64,000 nt of DNA from Kribbella catacumbae DSM 19601 (GTDB lineage: Bacteria > Actinomycetota > Actinomycetes > Propionibacteriales > Kribbellaceae), in assembly GCF_000372465.1 (NCBI RefSeq), contig NZ_AQUZ01000018.1, positions 87,783 to 151,782 of the forward strand. Reading direction: 5' to 3'. The translations under genes were made by a program, and so were the position numbers. Each line of letters opens with the position of its first letter. Positions within the stretch are counted from its first letter, which is position 1. This document shows, piece after piece, positions 43,677 through 52,469 of the stretch. The notes below the pieces were generated by a model, which did no database searches, was not told the origin of the DNA, and saw only the letters and a program-made list of their open reading frames with translations.

Positions 43677-44054
43677 ATGGCGAAGAGCAGCAAGGGCGAG
43701 ACCTTCCTGTCGGTGGTGATCGGCGGGTCGGCCGCGTTCGGGCTGATCGTGATGACCCGGCGAGCCTGGGATGCCTGCCACGTCGTACTGACCGGAAAAG
43801 TCAGCAACGGGACGACGCTGTTCTTCGTGGGCATCCCGGTGTCCTTCGTGGTCAACATCGTGCTGTTCAACCTCGTCTTCCGCTTCATGCGCCGAGGCAA
43901 GGGCGGCAAGTGGACGATGCCGCTGCTGGCGGCCGCGATCGCCATCGCCATCGCCGATCTCGCCCTGTTCTCCTGGGCCGGTACGCCGGAAACCCTGCCC
44001 GGTACCTGTCCGGGCAACATCCCCCCGTGGTGGCCTAAGGGCGTCCCCAGCTGA
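43677..44054 (+). CDS. Small three-helix membrane protein
   Basis: The 125-residue protein has three hydrophobic helices (about 12-32, 47-68 and 80-97). Its C-terminus has two Cys around WPKG (GTCPG) with no known motif. I do not recognise the family. It is a small membrane protein of unknown role, on the same strand as the GNAT gene with a 30-base gap. Confidence 0.6.
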   Translation: MAKSSKGETFLSVVIGGSAAFGLIVMTRRAWDACHVVLTGKVSNGTTLFFVGIPVSFVVNIVLFNLVFRFMRRGKGGKWTMPLLAAAIAIAIADLALFSWAGTPETLPGTCPGNIPPWWPKGVPS

Positions 44055-44064
44055 CCGGCGAAGG

Positions 44065-44889
44065 TCAACCGGTCCCCAATCGTCCGGCCAGCGCCTCCGC
44101 GTCGAACGGCGCCCGCACCTTGACGTCGTTGTCGAAGTACACGTAGACGTCCTGGTGCCAAGCCTGGATCTTCTTCGCCCACGCGTCGAGCGCTTTGTCG
44201 TCATATCCACTCACATAGAGCTCCTCGGCCCCGTGCAACCGGACATAGGCGAAGTCCGCGGTGATGGCGTCCAGCAGCGGCCATTTGCCCGCGCTGTCCG
44301 CGCAGACCACGGCGATATCGTGCTCGCGCAGGAGGTCGAGGAACTCCTGGTTCTGGTACGACGGATGCCGGATCTCGAGCGCGTGCCTGATCGGCTGATC
44401 CACCGGGCAAGTGAGGAGACTCCGGCCTTCCATCCGCTCATCGTGGCCCTTGGCAACCTTTGCCGCAGCGCTTGTTGTCCTGGGCAACAGGTCGAAGAAC
44501 GCTGCCAGCCTTGCAGGTTCGTAGCCCAGCGTCGGAGGTAGTTGCCACAGCACCGGACCTAGCTTGTCGGCTAGTGCGAGCACGCCCGAGGCGAAGAAGT
44601 TGGCCAGCGGGGCTTCCACGTCGGCCAATTTCTTCAGGTGCGTGACGAACCGCGGTCCCTTGACCGAGAAGACGAAGCCGGGTGGCGTCTCGTCGTACCA
44701 GCGCTGGTACGACGTCGGTCGCTGCAGCGAGTAGAACGAGCCGTTCAGCTCGACCGAGTTCAGCCTGCGGGAGGCGTACTCCAGCTCGGCCCGTTGCGGC
44801 AGGCCGTCGGGGTAGTAGACCTTGCGCCAGGGTGGGTAGCGCCAGCCGGAGATCCCGATCCGGTACTGCGAATCCGGCCAGCGCTCCAT
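44065..44889 (-). CDS. DUF72-family (YecE-like) protein
   Basis: The 274-residue TIM-barrel-like protein has the DUF72 marks: RIGISGWRYPPWRKVYYPDG, LNSVELNGSFYSLQRPTSY, FSVKGPRFVTHLKKL, LGPVLWQLPPTLGY and YVYFDNDVKVRAPFDAEAL. Its biochemical role is unknown. It is 7 bases from the F420 enzyme gene on the same strand, so the two may be co-transcribed. Confidence 0.88.
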   Translation of the reverse strand: MERWPDSQYRIGISGWRYPPWRKVYYPDGLPQRAELEYASRRLNSVELNGSFYSLQRPTSYQRWYDETPPGFVFSVKGPRFVTHLKKLADVEAPLANFFASGVLALADKLGPVLWQLPPTLGYEPARLAAFFDLLPRTTSAAAKVAKGHDERMEGRSLLTCPVDQPIRHALEIRHPSYQNQEFLDLLREHDIAVVCADSAGKWPLLDAITADFAYVRLHGAEELYVSGYDDKALDAWAKKIQAWHQDVYVYFDNDVKVRAPFDAEALAGRLGTG

Positions 44890-44896
44890 CGTGGGG

Positions 44897-45901
44897 TCAG
44901 CCCAGTTTGCGGAGAAGCGGCAGGACGTCCGAGGTGAACTGGGTCAGGAAGCGCTCCTGGTCGTGGCCCGGGCCGTGCATCACCAGGTGGTTGAAGCCGG
45001 CATCGAGGTACGGCTGGAGCTGGGCGACCGCATCCTCGGGATCGGAGGCGACGATCCAGCGCTTCGCGACCTGCTCGATCGGCAGTTCGTCGGCCAGGCG
45101 CTCCATCTCGGTCGCGCTGTCCACACTGTGCTTCTGCTCCGGAGTCAGCGACAGCGGCGCCCAGAACCGGGTGTTCTCCAGCGCCTGCGCCGGGTCGCGG
45201 TCGTAGGAGATCTTGACCTCGAGCATCCTGTCGACCGCGTCGACGGAACGCCCGGCCTTCTCGGCGCCCTCCTTGACGGCCGGCAGCAGCTTCTCGGTGT
45301 AGAGGTCCATGCCCTTGCCCGAGGTCGCGATGAAACCGTCGCCGACCCGGCCCGCGTACTTCGCGACGAGCGGGCCGCCGGCGGCGACGTACACCTTGAT
45401 CGGGGTCGCCGGGCGGTCGTAGATCGACGCGTTGACGGTCGGGTAGAACGGTCCTTCCGAGCTGACGCCCTCCTGGGTCCACAGGTTGCGGATGAGGTCG
45501 ACGGCCTCCCGCAGCCGCGCGAACCGCTCCTTGAACTCCGGCCACTCCCGGCCCGAGACGGCGATCTCGTTCAGCGCCTCACCGGTGCCGACGCCGAGCA
45601 TGATCCGGTCCGGGTAGAGCAGCCCCATCGTCGCGAACGCCTGCGCGATCACGGCCGGGTTGTACCGGAAGGTCGGCGTGAGCACCGACGTACCGAGCAG
45701 CGCCCGGTTCGTCCGCTCCCCGACAGCCGCCATCCAGGCGAGCGCGAACGGTGCATGCCCACCCTCGTGCCGCCACGGCAGGAAGTGGTCCGACACCGTC
45801 ACGCTGTCCAGCCCGAGCTCCTCGGCCCGTACCGCGTACTCGACCAGATCCCGCGGCCCGAACTGCTCAGCTGACGCCTTGTACCCGACCCGAATGCTCA
45901 C
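44897..45901 (-). CDS. fgd: F420-dependent glucose-6-phosphate dehydrogenase
   Basis: GTG 45901 gives 334 residues that follow mycobacterial FGD1 almost throughout: VGYKASAEQFGPRDLVEYAV, VSDHFLPWRHEGGHAPFALA, GERTNRALLGTSVLTPTFRY and GVGTGEALNE. The catalytic residues align as His39, Trp43 and Glu108 (His40, Trp44, Glu109 in FGD1). It oxidises glucose 6-phosphate to the lactone while reducing coenzyme F420, supplying F420H2. Longer upstream frames have no support. The DUF72 gene follows on the same strand. Confidence 0.93.
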   Translation of the reverse strand: MSIRVGYKASAEQFGPRDLVEYAVRAEELGLDSVTVSDHFLPWRHEGGHAPFALAWMAAVGERTNRALLGTSVLTPTFRYNPAVIAQAFATMGLLYPDRIMLGVGTGEALNEIAVSGREWPEFKERFARLREAVDLIRNLWTQEGVSSEGPFYPTVNASIYDRPATPIKVYVAAGGPLVAKYAGRVGDGFIATSGKGMDLYTEKLLPAVKEGAEKAGRSVDAVDRMLEVKISYDRDPAQALENTRFWAPLSLTPEQKHSVDSATEMERLADELPIEQVAKRWIVASDPEDAVAQLQPYLDAGFNHLVMHGPGHDQERFLTQFTSDVLPLLRKLG

Positions 45902-46119
45902 CCTTGACTCCCAACTCGTCACCAGTCCTACCCCCACTCTGCCACCCAACCCGGTCGGCCCCCCGAATGTTCCGGTTTTGCGTTGTGAAGCGGTTAGCGG
46001 CATCGTGGTGAACCCGCAGGGCACCAAGGCTTCCATGGATTCGTCGCCTCGGTGCCCTGCTTTCATCCCGCGTGGGGCTACTAATCCTGTTGCCCGGTGC
46101 GGAGCGTGTTGAGATCGTC

Positions 46120-46965
46120 ATGGGCATGCCGACCTTCTCCGCACCCGACGGGACCGAGCTGGCCTACCACGAGTTCGGGCAGGGTGCACCAGTCGTCTGC
46201 CTACCGGGTGGACCGATGCAGGCTTCCGAGTACTTCGGCGAGTTGGGCGGCATGTCGGAGTACCGGCGACTGGTGATGCTGGATCTTCGCGGTACCGGGG
46301 AATCCGCAGTACCGGCGGACACTACGACGTACCGGTGTGATCGGCAGGTCGAGGACGTGGAGGCTCTGCGGAAGCACCTCGGCCTCGAGCAGCTGGATCT
46401 GCTCGCCCACTCGGGCGGCGCCAACCTGGCGATGCTGTACGCCGCCTGGTACCCCGAGCGGGTCAGCAAGCTCGCACTGATCACCCCGAGCGTCTACGCG
46501 GCCGGCCTGACGATCTCCGGCGAGACGCGCTTGTCGCAGGCCCGCCTCCGTGACGGCGAGCCGTGGTTCGCCCCGGCGTACGCGGCACTGGAAGCCATCA
46601 CAGCGGGCGAGCACACCTCTGAGAACTGGGAAGCGATCACACCCTTCTCGTACGGCCGCTGGGACGCAGCCGCGCAGGACTTCCACACTCTGGAAGACAT
46701 ACAGCGCAACAACGAAGCCGCCGCGCTGTACAGCTCCGAAGGCGCTTACACCCCGCACTCCACGCGCGCCACCCTCGCGACGTTCCCTGCGCCTGTGCTG
46801 CTCACCGCCGGCGAGTACGACCTGGGCGCCCCGCCTACCACTGTCGCCGAGCTAGCGGCCCTCTTCCCCAACTCCCGTGTCGTCGTTCACCCGGCCGCCG
46901 GCCACTTCCCCTGGCTCGACGATCCGGCAGCTTTCGCTACTACCTTGAAGGGTTTCCTTACCTGA
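46120..46965 (+). CDS. Alpha/beta hydrolase (S33 proline-iminopeptidase-like)
   Basis: The 281-residue protein has GAPVVCLPGGPMQASEYFG (oxyanion), LDLRGTGESAVP, nucleophile AHSGGANLAM and the terminal His in HPAAGHFPWL. The PGGP and GTGES motifs are typical of proline iminopeptidase relatives. The substrate is unknown. ATG 46126 is an alternative start two codons later. Confidence 0.87.
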   Translation: MGMPTFSAPDGTELAYHEFGQGAPVVCLPGGPMQASEYFGELGGMSEYRRLVMLDLRGTGESAVPADTTTYRCDRQVEDVEALRKHLGLEQLDLLAHSGGANLAMLYAAWYPERVSKLALITPSVYAAGLTISGETRLSQARLRDGEPWFAPAYAALEAITAGEHTSENWEAITPFSYGRWDAAAQDFHTLEDIQRNNEAAALYSSEGAYTPHSTRATLATFPAPVLLTAGEYDLGAPPTTVAELAALFPNSRVVVHPAAGHFPWLDDPAAFATTLKGFLT

Positions 46966-47048
46966 TGGACGGCCGGCTGTCGAAGGTTCGGTTCGAGATC
47001 ATGCCGTGGGCTGGTGTCAGGCTGGATTGAGTGAGCGACCGCGCGAGG

Positions 47049-47630
47049 CTAGCGGGTTGCCGGCGCAAGCTGGGAGGCGTCGGGCCAGGTCATGCGTTGG
47101 CCGTTGGGGGTGCCGTTGAGGCGGGTTGGGTCTCCGCCGGGTGGGGGCACGGGTGCGGTGTCGGCGCGGGTGGCTCCGGTGGCGAGGTAGAACTGCTGGG
47201 CGGCGGTGTTCTGCTCCAACACCCATAAATACAAGGCTTTGGCGCTTGCGCGGTCGATCGTGGCTTGGGCGGCGTGGTTCAGGAGTTGGGTGCCGATGCC
47301 GGTACGGCGTTGGGTGTGGTGGACGTGGAGGTTGTCGACGAGGCTGCCCCACTTCGGGTCAGTGTCGAACATGACATGCACGAAGCCCGCCAGCTGTCCG
47401 TTGCGCTCGGCAAGGACCGTTGCGCTGTCGCCTGGTACCGATAGCCGTCCCGACCACACCTCCACACGATCGGCGACGACGTCTCCATCGAGGAACGAGT
47501 CGGCATAGGCGCCCCGGTAATTGCGTCGCCAACTGTCCGCATGCAGCACCGCGACCTGCTCCGCGTCATCAGGTCCGGCCGAACGGAACCGCAGCAGCCG
47601 GGTCTCATCGGCGTACGGGGCAAACGTCAT
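47049..47630 (-). CDS. GNAT N-acetyltransferase
   Basis: From ATG 47630 the protein has 193 residues: RFRSAGPDDAEQVAVLHADSW, LVDNLHVHHTQRRTGIGTQLL (acetyl-CoA loop) and LWVLEQNTAAQQFYLATGAT. The C-terminus from about residue 150 is Pro-rich and beyond the GNAT fold. Function beyond acetyl transfer is unknown. Confidence 0.85.
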   Translation of the reverse strand: MTFAPYADETRLLRFRSAGPDDAEQVAVLHADSWRRNYRGAYADSFLDGDVVADRVEVWSGRLSVPGDSATVLAERNGQLAGFVHVMFDTDPKWGSLVDNLHVHHTQRRTGIGTQLLNHAAQATIDRASAKALYLWVLEQNTAAQQFYLATGATRADTAPVPPPGGDPTRLNGTPNGQRMTWPDASQLAPATR

Positions 47631-47784
47631 ACAAAACCTCCAACTCGCAGATCGCCAGTACGAGCGTAGCGAGCATGGTGGCCCGGGATTTCCCCTATCC
47701 ACATACTGAATGCGGGCTGTACTGCCGATTCGTTCAAGATGACCCCGTACTGCGAGTGACACCGGCGACAGCAGGTCCCAGGAG

Positions 47785-48108
47785 CTATCGCTGGGGATGA
47801 GCCCGCCGCGCTTCTCCGCTGATTCGCCAGTCGAGCGAGACCCCTTCAGGCACCTGCTCCCACTGACCCCAGCCGTCACAGTCACCTCGTCGGCGCAGTA
47901 GCGCCGCCGGATTCTCCGACAACACCTTCCAGGCTCCGAGCTCCTGGATCTCCGTGGGACGTCCGCCGTTCTCGATCTGCTTCTTGTGCAATCCAGCATC
48001 ACGAATACGCCGAAGGGCTTCCTGCCGGGTCTCCGCCACGACCGCGACTTCCGAGACCCACCAATCGGAGTCGATGTCCTGCACTTCGAAGATGAACACC
48101 GGCCCCAT
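47785..48108 (-). CDS. Hypothetical protein
   Basis: The 107-residue soluble protein (FEVQDIDSDWWVSEVAVVAE, ALRRIRDAGLHKKQIENGG) has a beta-beta-alpha look and one Cys. No domain is known to me. It is on the same strand as the downstream GNAT gene, with no clear operon. Confidence 0.55.
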   Translation of the reverse strand: MGPVFIFEVQDIDSDWWVSEVAVVAETRQEALRRIRDAGLHKKQIENGGRPTEIQELGAWKVLSENPAALLRRRGDCDGWGQWEQVPEGVSLDWRISGEARRAHPQR

Positions 48109-48140
48109 GCCCCGAGTGTGACACCTGCCCTGCCCGGCTG

Positions 48141-50153
48141 TCAGCGAGAATTGTGGGCGCTGGCGGCTTGGTTCCAGGCTTTGTTGCGGAGTAGGCGTAG
48201 GCCGTTGAGGCCGACGATGACTGTTGAGCCTTCGTGGCCGGCTACTCCGAGGGGGAGTGGTAGGTGGCCGACGAGGTCCCAGATGACGAGTCCGGTGATG
48301 AAGGTGCCCGCGATGATCAGGTTTGCGGTGACGACTCGGCGGGCTCGGCGGGAGAGTGCGATGACTGCGGGGATGGCGCTCAGGTCGTCACGGACCACGA
48401 TGCCGTCCGCGGTTTGCAGGGTGAGGTCGGATCTGGCGCCGCCCATCGCGATGCCCACATGTGCCGCCGCGAGAGCAGGTGCGTCGTTGATGCCATCGCC
48501 AACGACAGTGACTCGTTGCCCACCCGCCTGAAGCTCACGAACCGCAGCGACCTTGCCATCAGGCAGTAGCCCGGCGCGTACGTCGGTGATGCCGACAGTT
48601 GCCGCAACCTGAGCCGCAGTAGCGGAGTTGTCTCCAGTGATGAGTACCGGCCGCTGACTGGTGAGCTGCGCCATCCGCCGTACCGCGTCGACCGCCTCAG
48701 GCCGGATCTGATCCACGATGCCAAGCACCGCGACAGGCTCGCCGTCGACCGCCATCACCACGGCGGTCGCACCGCCTTCAGCCAGCTCATCAACGTCCGC
48801 GCGAGCCTGTGTCTCAGCATCGGCAAAAGCTGCAGGCGCACCGATACGAACCACCCGGCCGCCAACCACAGCACTAACTCCTCGACCCGGCGCAGCCGTG
48901 AACTCCTCAACGGGCTGCAGCGCCAGGCCTCGAGCGCGCGCGGCACGAAGAATCGCAGCAGCAAGCGGGTGTTCGCTGGGATGCTCGGCCGAAGCCGCGA
49001 GGGTGAGGATTTCGTCCTCAGTGAGGTGTACTCCGGGCAGCAGCCGGACCTCGGCCAAGTACGGCGTACCACGAGTCAAAGTGCCGGTCTTGTCGAGCGC
49101 AACCTGAGTGGTGCCGCCGAGCTTCTCCATGACAACAGCCGACTTCACGAGTACGCCGTGGCGGCCGGCGTTCGCGATCGCGGCGAGCAGCGGCGGCATC
49201 GTCGCCAGTACGACGGCGCATGGCGAGGCGACGATCATGAACGTCATCGCACGAAGCAGCGTCGGCGTGAGCGGCTGACCGAGCAGCAGCGGAATCACGA
49301 ACAGAGCAACCGTGGCGGCGACCATGCCCACGGAGTACCGCTGTTCGATCTTCTCGATGAACAGTTGCGTCTTGGCCTTGGTCCGCGCCGCCTCCTCGAC
49401 CAGGCCGGCGATCCGTGCGACGACCGATTCCGTGGCCGGCCGATCGACCCGGATCCGCATCGCACCGGTGCCGTTCAAGGTTCCTGCGAACACCTCGTCA
49501 CCGGTCAGCTTGTCCACCGGAAGCGGCTCGCCCGTGATGGTCGCCTGATCCACCTCGCTCGCGCCGTCAATCACCGTGCCATCAGCGCCGATCCGCTCCC
49601 CCGGACGGACCAGGACCTCATCCCCGACGACCAGGTCTGCGACCCGTACCGTCTCCTCGCCGTCGCCCGTCTCCACGGCCCGCCGGATCCGGGTGGCAGT
49701 GTCGGGCGCGAGGTCGAGCAGCCCGCGGACGGAGTCCTCGGTGCGTTTCGTCGCGACCGCCTCCAGCGCTCCGGAGGTGGCGAAGATGACGATCAACAGC
49801 CCGCCGTCGAGCACCTGACCGATCGCGGCCGCGCCGATCGCCGCGACGACCATCAGCAGGTCGACATCCAGCCGACGGTTGCGCAGTTCTTGCAGCCCCG
49901 CCCACCCCGGTTCCCACCCTCCGGCTACGTAGCAGGCGATGAACAACGACCAGGTCACCCATCCCGGACCGCCGGCCAGCTCGGCGAAGAGACCAGCAAG
50001 AAAAAGCACGGTCGCAACCGTTGCCCAGCGGACCTCCGGAAGGGTCCAGGCGCTACGCCACCAGCCGCCGGTCGCCACCCGCACTGGCAGACGGCCTTCA
50101 GTTGCGGTCGGGGCCTTGGTGTCGATAGTCACCGGAGCAGCGTACCTGCGCAT
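48141..50153 (-). CDS. P1B-4-type heavy-metal ATPase (CtpD/CtpJ/CoaT-like)
   Basis: The 670-residue pump has no N-terminal HMA domain. The TM6 motif is SPC (ASPCAVVLATMPPLL), the phosphorylation site is DKTGTLTRGTPY, and a terminal helix carries HEGST. SPC with HEGxT defines the P1B-4 group that exports Co, Fe(II), Ni or Zn. The TGEPLPVD and GDGINDAPALAAAHVG actuator and hinge motifs are complete. ATG 50153 lies inside the operator; GTG 50132 is an alternative start free of it. It is divergent from the metal-sensing ArsR gene, which should repress it until metal arrives. Confidence 0.92.
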   Translation of the reverse strand: MRRYAAPVTIDTKAPTATEGRLPVRVATGGWWRSAWTLPEVRWATVATVLFLAGLFAELAGGPGWVTWSLFIACYVAGGWEPGWAGLQELRNRRLDVDLLMVVAAIGAAAIGQVLDGGLLIVIFATSGALEAVATKRTEDSVRGLLDLAPDTATRIRRAVETGDGEETVRVADLVVGDEVLVRPGERIGADGTVIDGASEVDQATITGEPLPVDKLTGDEVFAGTLNGTGAMRIRVDRPATESVVARIAGLVEEAARTKAKTQLFIEKIEQRYSVGMVAATVALFVIPLLLGQPLTPTLLRAMTFMIVASPCAVVLATMPPLLAAIANAGRHGVLVKSAVVMEKLGGTTQVALDKTGTLTRGTPYLAEVRLLPGVHLTEDEILTLAASAEHPSEHPLAAAILRAARARGLALQPVEEFTAAPGRGVSAVVGGRVVRIGAPAAFADAETQARADVDELAEGGATAVVMAVDGEPVAVLGIVDQIRPEAVDAVRRMAQLTSQRPVLITGDNSATAAQVAATVGITDVRAGLLPDGKVAAVRELQAGGQRVTVVGDGINDAPALAAAHVGIAMGGARSDLTLQTADGIVVRDDLSAIPAVIALSRRARRVVTANLIIAGTFITGLVIWDLVGHLPLPLGVAGHEGSTVIVGLNGLRLLRNKAWNQAASAHNSR

Positions 50154-50189
50154 GCATGCAGGTACGCAAGCAGGCAGGTAAGCAGGTAC
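50142..50189. promoter_or_regulatory. ArsR-type operator array between the pump and its regulator
   Basis: GTACCTGC and GCAGGTAC (50142-50165) flank an 8-base centre. Two further GCAGGTA half-sites lie at 50174-50180 and 50182-50188. TAGACT at 50194-50199 is a likely -10 just 7 bases before the ArsR ATG, so the regulator mRNA may be leaderless. Dimer binding here would close both promoters. Confidence 0.65.
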
Positions 50190-50205
50190 TGGCTAGACTC
50201 ACGAC

Positions 50206-50547
50206 ATGCACTCGTCGATCGAGAACTTCGAGATGCCGAACGACGAACAGGTCCACCTGGCGGCCGAGTCGTTCCGGCTCCTGGCCGACCCAACCCGGAT
50301 CAAGGTCCTGTGGGCCCTCCTCCAGGGCGAATCCTCAGTGGCCTGCCTGGCGGAACTGGCCGGCGTAGCACCAACCGCGGTGAGCCAGCACCTGGCCAAA
50401 CTGCGACTCGCGGGCTTGGTCAGAGGCCGCCGCGAAGGAACGTTCGTCTACTACTCCGCAGCCGACGACCACGTAAAAGGCCTGCTGGACCAGGCCCTCT
50501 TCCACGCCGACCACCTCGACCGAAACCTGCCGGCACCGACCAAGTAG
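50206..50547 (+). CDS. ArsR/SmtB-family metal sensor (NmtR/CzrA-like)
   Basis: The 113-residue winged-helix protein has LLADPTRIKVLWALLQ, recognition helix AVSQHLAKLRLAGL and wing RREGTFVYY. A complete alpha-5 metal site is present: Asp87, His89, His100 and His103, with the same 11- and 3-residue spacing as CzrA and NmtR. A His at position 2 could be an extra ligand, as in NmtR. It therefore senses Zn, Co or Ni and releases DNA when loaded. It is divergent from the P1B-4 ATPase. Confidence 0.92.
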   Translation: MHSSIENFEMPNDEQVHLAAESFRLLADPTRIKVLWALLQGESSVACLAELAGVAPTAVSQHLAKLRLAGLVRGRREGTFVYYSAADDHVKGLLDQALFHADHLDRNLPAPTK

Positions 50548-50553
50548 CTCGGG

Positions 50554-50922
50554 CTACGTTTCGACGCTTCGCCACCGTGCGGAATCGCGCCAGCCCGGCA
50601 GATCGAACGCCCAGCCTGTCACCAGGGAGTGGGCTGAACGCATGTCGCTGACCACGGTCCCGTAGTGGCGTTCGGGGCCACCGTCTCGATACTCGACGAT
50701 GTAGCTTCCGTCGGGATTGCGGGAGGTCTGCGCGTAAACCTGCCCCGACGGATCCGCCAGGCGGTCGACGATCAGGAAGGAACTCTCCCCCGCCTCGATG
50801 TCCTCGAACATCAGGAACAGCGCATCCTCCGAGGGATCGTCGATCGTGTCGCCTGATTCTGCCGTTGCCCGAAGGGTCAGTCCTCGATCCATGCCCGCAA
50901 TAGTGTCAGCAAATCGGTACAC
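50554..50922 (-). CDS. Hypothetical protein
   Basis: I start it at GTG 50922 because AAGGA lies 5 bases upstream. The frame runs open to 51024, but that would overlap the HxlR gene by 74 bases. The 122-residue product (LFLMFEDIEAGESSFLIVDR, PDGSYIVEYRDGGPERHYG, GWAFDLPGWRDSARW) is soluble. I think similar proteins are common in this group of bacteria, but I do not know their function. Confidence 0.6.
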   Translation of the reverse strand: MYRFADTIAGMDRGLTLRATAESGDTIDDPSEDALFLMFEDIEAGESSFLIVDRLADPSGQVYAQTSRNPDGSYIVEYRDGGPERHYGTVVSDMRSAHSLVTGWAFDLPGWRDSARWRSVET

Positions 50923-50950
50923 GGTGTCCTTTGTCGCGCGGTACTGCGAA

Positions 50951-51598
50951 CTATCCGGCGCGGTGGTCGTCGAATGCGGCGAGGAAGCGTCGTAGTACGG
51001 CTGCGTCACCTGCTGTGGTCGCATCGCCGGATCGGATGACGTCGCGGAGTTTGCGTCCGTCGAACACGAGGTCCTGGACCGTGCGTACCGAGGCGGTGAG
51101 TACGGCGTCAGCGTCGGCCGTGCCCCGAACTGCGGTGAGCCTCCCGTCCTTCACCGCGAGGTGGAACGCGTCACCGGGCAACTCGAGTTGGACGGAGCAG
51201 TGCAGGTCGTCCGCAGCGATCGGGTCGAACGTAGTCCGCAGGGCGACGACCAGCGCGTCCGGGCTCAGCTCCGTCGCCGACTCGGGAACTGGCGGCAGAG
51301 GGCTGCCCCACTGCCCCAGCGCCAAGAGCACCGGTTCGAGCGCCCGTCCACGATCGGACAACTCGTAGACCAGCCCGGCGCCCGGCGGGAGGGAACGCCG
51401 GCGGGCCAGTACGCCGGAGTCCTCGAGCTCGCGCAGCCGCTGCGTCAGTACGTTCTGGCTCATGCCGGGCAGCCCACGATGCAGGTCAGCGAACCGCTTG
51501 GGCCCGAACAACAGTTCGCGGACCACGAGCAACGCCCACCGCTCGCCTACGAGGTCCAGGGCGCGGGCGATGCCGCACAGATCCCGGTAGCTGCGCAC
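50951..51598 (-). CDS. HxlR-type regulator with SCP2-like C-terminal domain
   Basis: The 215-residue protein starts with an HxlR winged helix (ALDLVGERWALLVVRELLFG, HRGLPGMSQNVLTQRLREL). The C-terminal domain, from residue about 115, resembles a sterol-carrier (SCP2) fold (LTAVRGTADADAVLTASVRT). It should sense a small hydrophobic ligand. It is divergent from a hydrolase gene with a matching operator between them. Confidence 0.88.
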   Translation of the reverse strand: MRSYRDLCGIARALDLVGERWALLVVRELLFGPKRFADLHRGLPGMSQNVLTQRLRELEDSGVLARRRSLPPGAGLVYELSDRGRALEPVLLALGQWGSPLPPVPESATELSPDALVVALRTTFDPIAADDLHCSVQLELPGDAFHLAVKDGRLTAVRGTADADAVLTASVRTVQDLVFDGRKLRDVIRSGDATTAGDAAVLRRFLAAFDDHRAG

Positions 51599-51623
51599 GT
51601 TGCACTTCCCATCAAGGACTTGT

Positions 51624-51642
51624 TACTCCTAAAGTAGGAGTA
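51624..51642. promoter_or_regulatory. HxlR-type operator
   Basis: TACTCCTA (51624-51631), centre AAG and TAGGAGTA (51635-51642) make a 19-base palindrome between the divergent HxlR and hydrolase genes. TACT...AGTA is the known form of HxlR-family sites. TAGTCT (51641-51646) downstream may be the -10 of the hydrolase gene. Confidence 0.7.
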
Positions 51643-51662
51643 GTCTACCTGAGGAGACGATG

Positions 51663-52469
51663 ATGCCGCATGTGACCTCGGCTGATGGCACGACCATCGG
51701 CTACGACCGCCTGAGCGACGACGGACCCTCCCTAGTACTCGTCGGCGGTGGCCTCGACGACGGCACCGAGAACGTCCCGCTAGGCGAATGGCTGGCCGAG
51801 ACCTTTGCCGTGGTCAACTACCGGCGCCGCGCCCGCGGCGACAGCGGCGACACCTCGCCGTACGCCGTAGAACGCGAGATCGAGGACCTCGCAGCCGTCA
51901 TCGAGGCGGCCGGCGGCAGGGCGCACGTGTTCGGCGCGTCCTCCGGCGGCGCGCTCGCGCTGGAGGCAGCCGCCGCCGGGCTGCCCATCGACCGGATCGC
52001 AGTACACGAGGTGCCCTACCTGCTGGGTGACGAACTGCTCGCGGGCTGGCGAGGCTACGTCGACGACCTCGACGCCGCGCTGAACGCCGGCGACCGCGAT
52101 CAGGCGCTACGGCTCTTCATGCGACTGGCCGGTTCCTCGGAGGAAGACATCGCCGGCGCCGAGGCGGCCCCGGTCTGGCCCGCACTGGTAGCGCTCGCAC
52201 CAACCCTCCGGTACGACGCCGCCTGCCTCGGCGACGGCCCACCACCCGCAGACCGACTGGCGAAGGTCTCCCAGCCGGTACTGCTAACCACCGGCGCAAC
52301 CGTCGACCCGCACTCAGCCGGGCTACCGGTCGACTTCTTCGGCGCCGCCGCCGCCGACGCTGCTGCCGCCTACCTGCCAGACGCCCACCGACACACCATC
52401 AAAGTCGCCGGCCACGTCGCCGACCCGGCACTCCTAGGCCCGATCCTGTCCCACTTCTACACCTCCTAA
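51663..52469 (+). CDS. Alpha/beta hydrolase controlled by the HxlR pair
   Basis: The 268-residue hydrolase has SLVLVGGGLDDGTEN, NYRRRARGDSGDTSPYAVER, nucleophile VFGASSGGALALE and terminal His in IKVAGHVADPALL. GAGGAG lies upstream of ATG 51663. The substrate is unknown. The 3' end overlaps the converging TetR gene by 36 bases. Confidence 0.87.
   Translation: MPHVTSADGTTIGYDRLSDDGPSLVLVGGGLDDGTENVPLGEWLAETFAVVNYRRRARGDSGDTSPYAVEREIEDLAAVIEAAGGRAHVFGASSGGALALEAAAAGLPIDRIAVHEVPYLLGDELLAGWRGYVDDLDAALNAGDRDQALRLFMRLAGSSEEDIAGAEAAPVWPALVALAPTLRYDAACLGDGPPPADRLAKVSQPVLLTTGATVDPHSAGLPVDFFGAAAADAAAAYLPDAHRHTIKVAGHVADPALLGPILSHFYTS

Noticed and set aside
47031..47374. Short plus-strand frames at the GNAT 3' end
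   Set aside because: They are shadows of the acetyltransferase, with strong base bias and no ribosome site.
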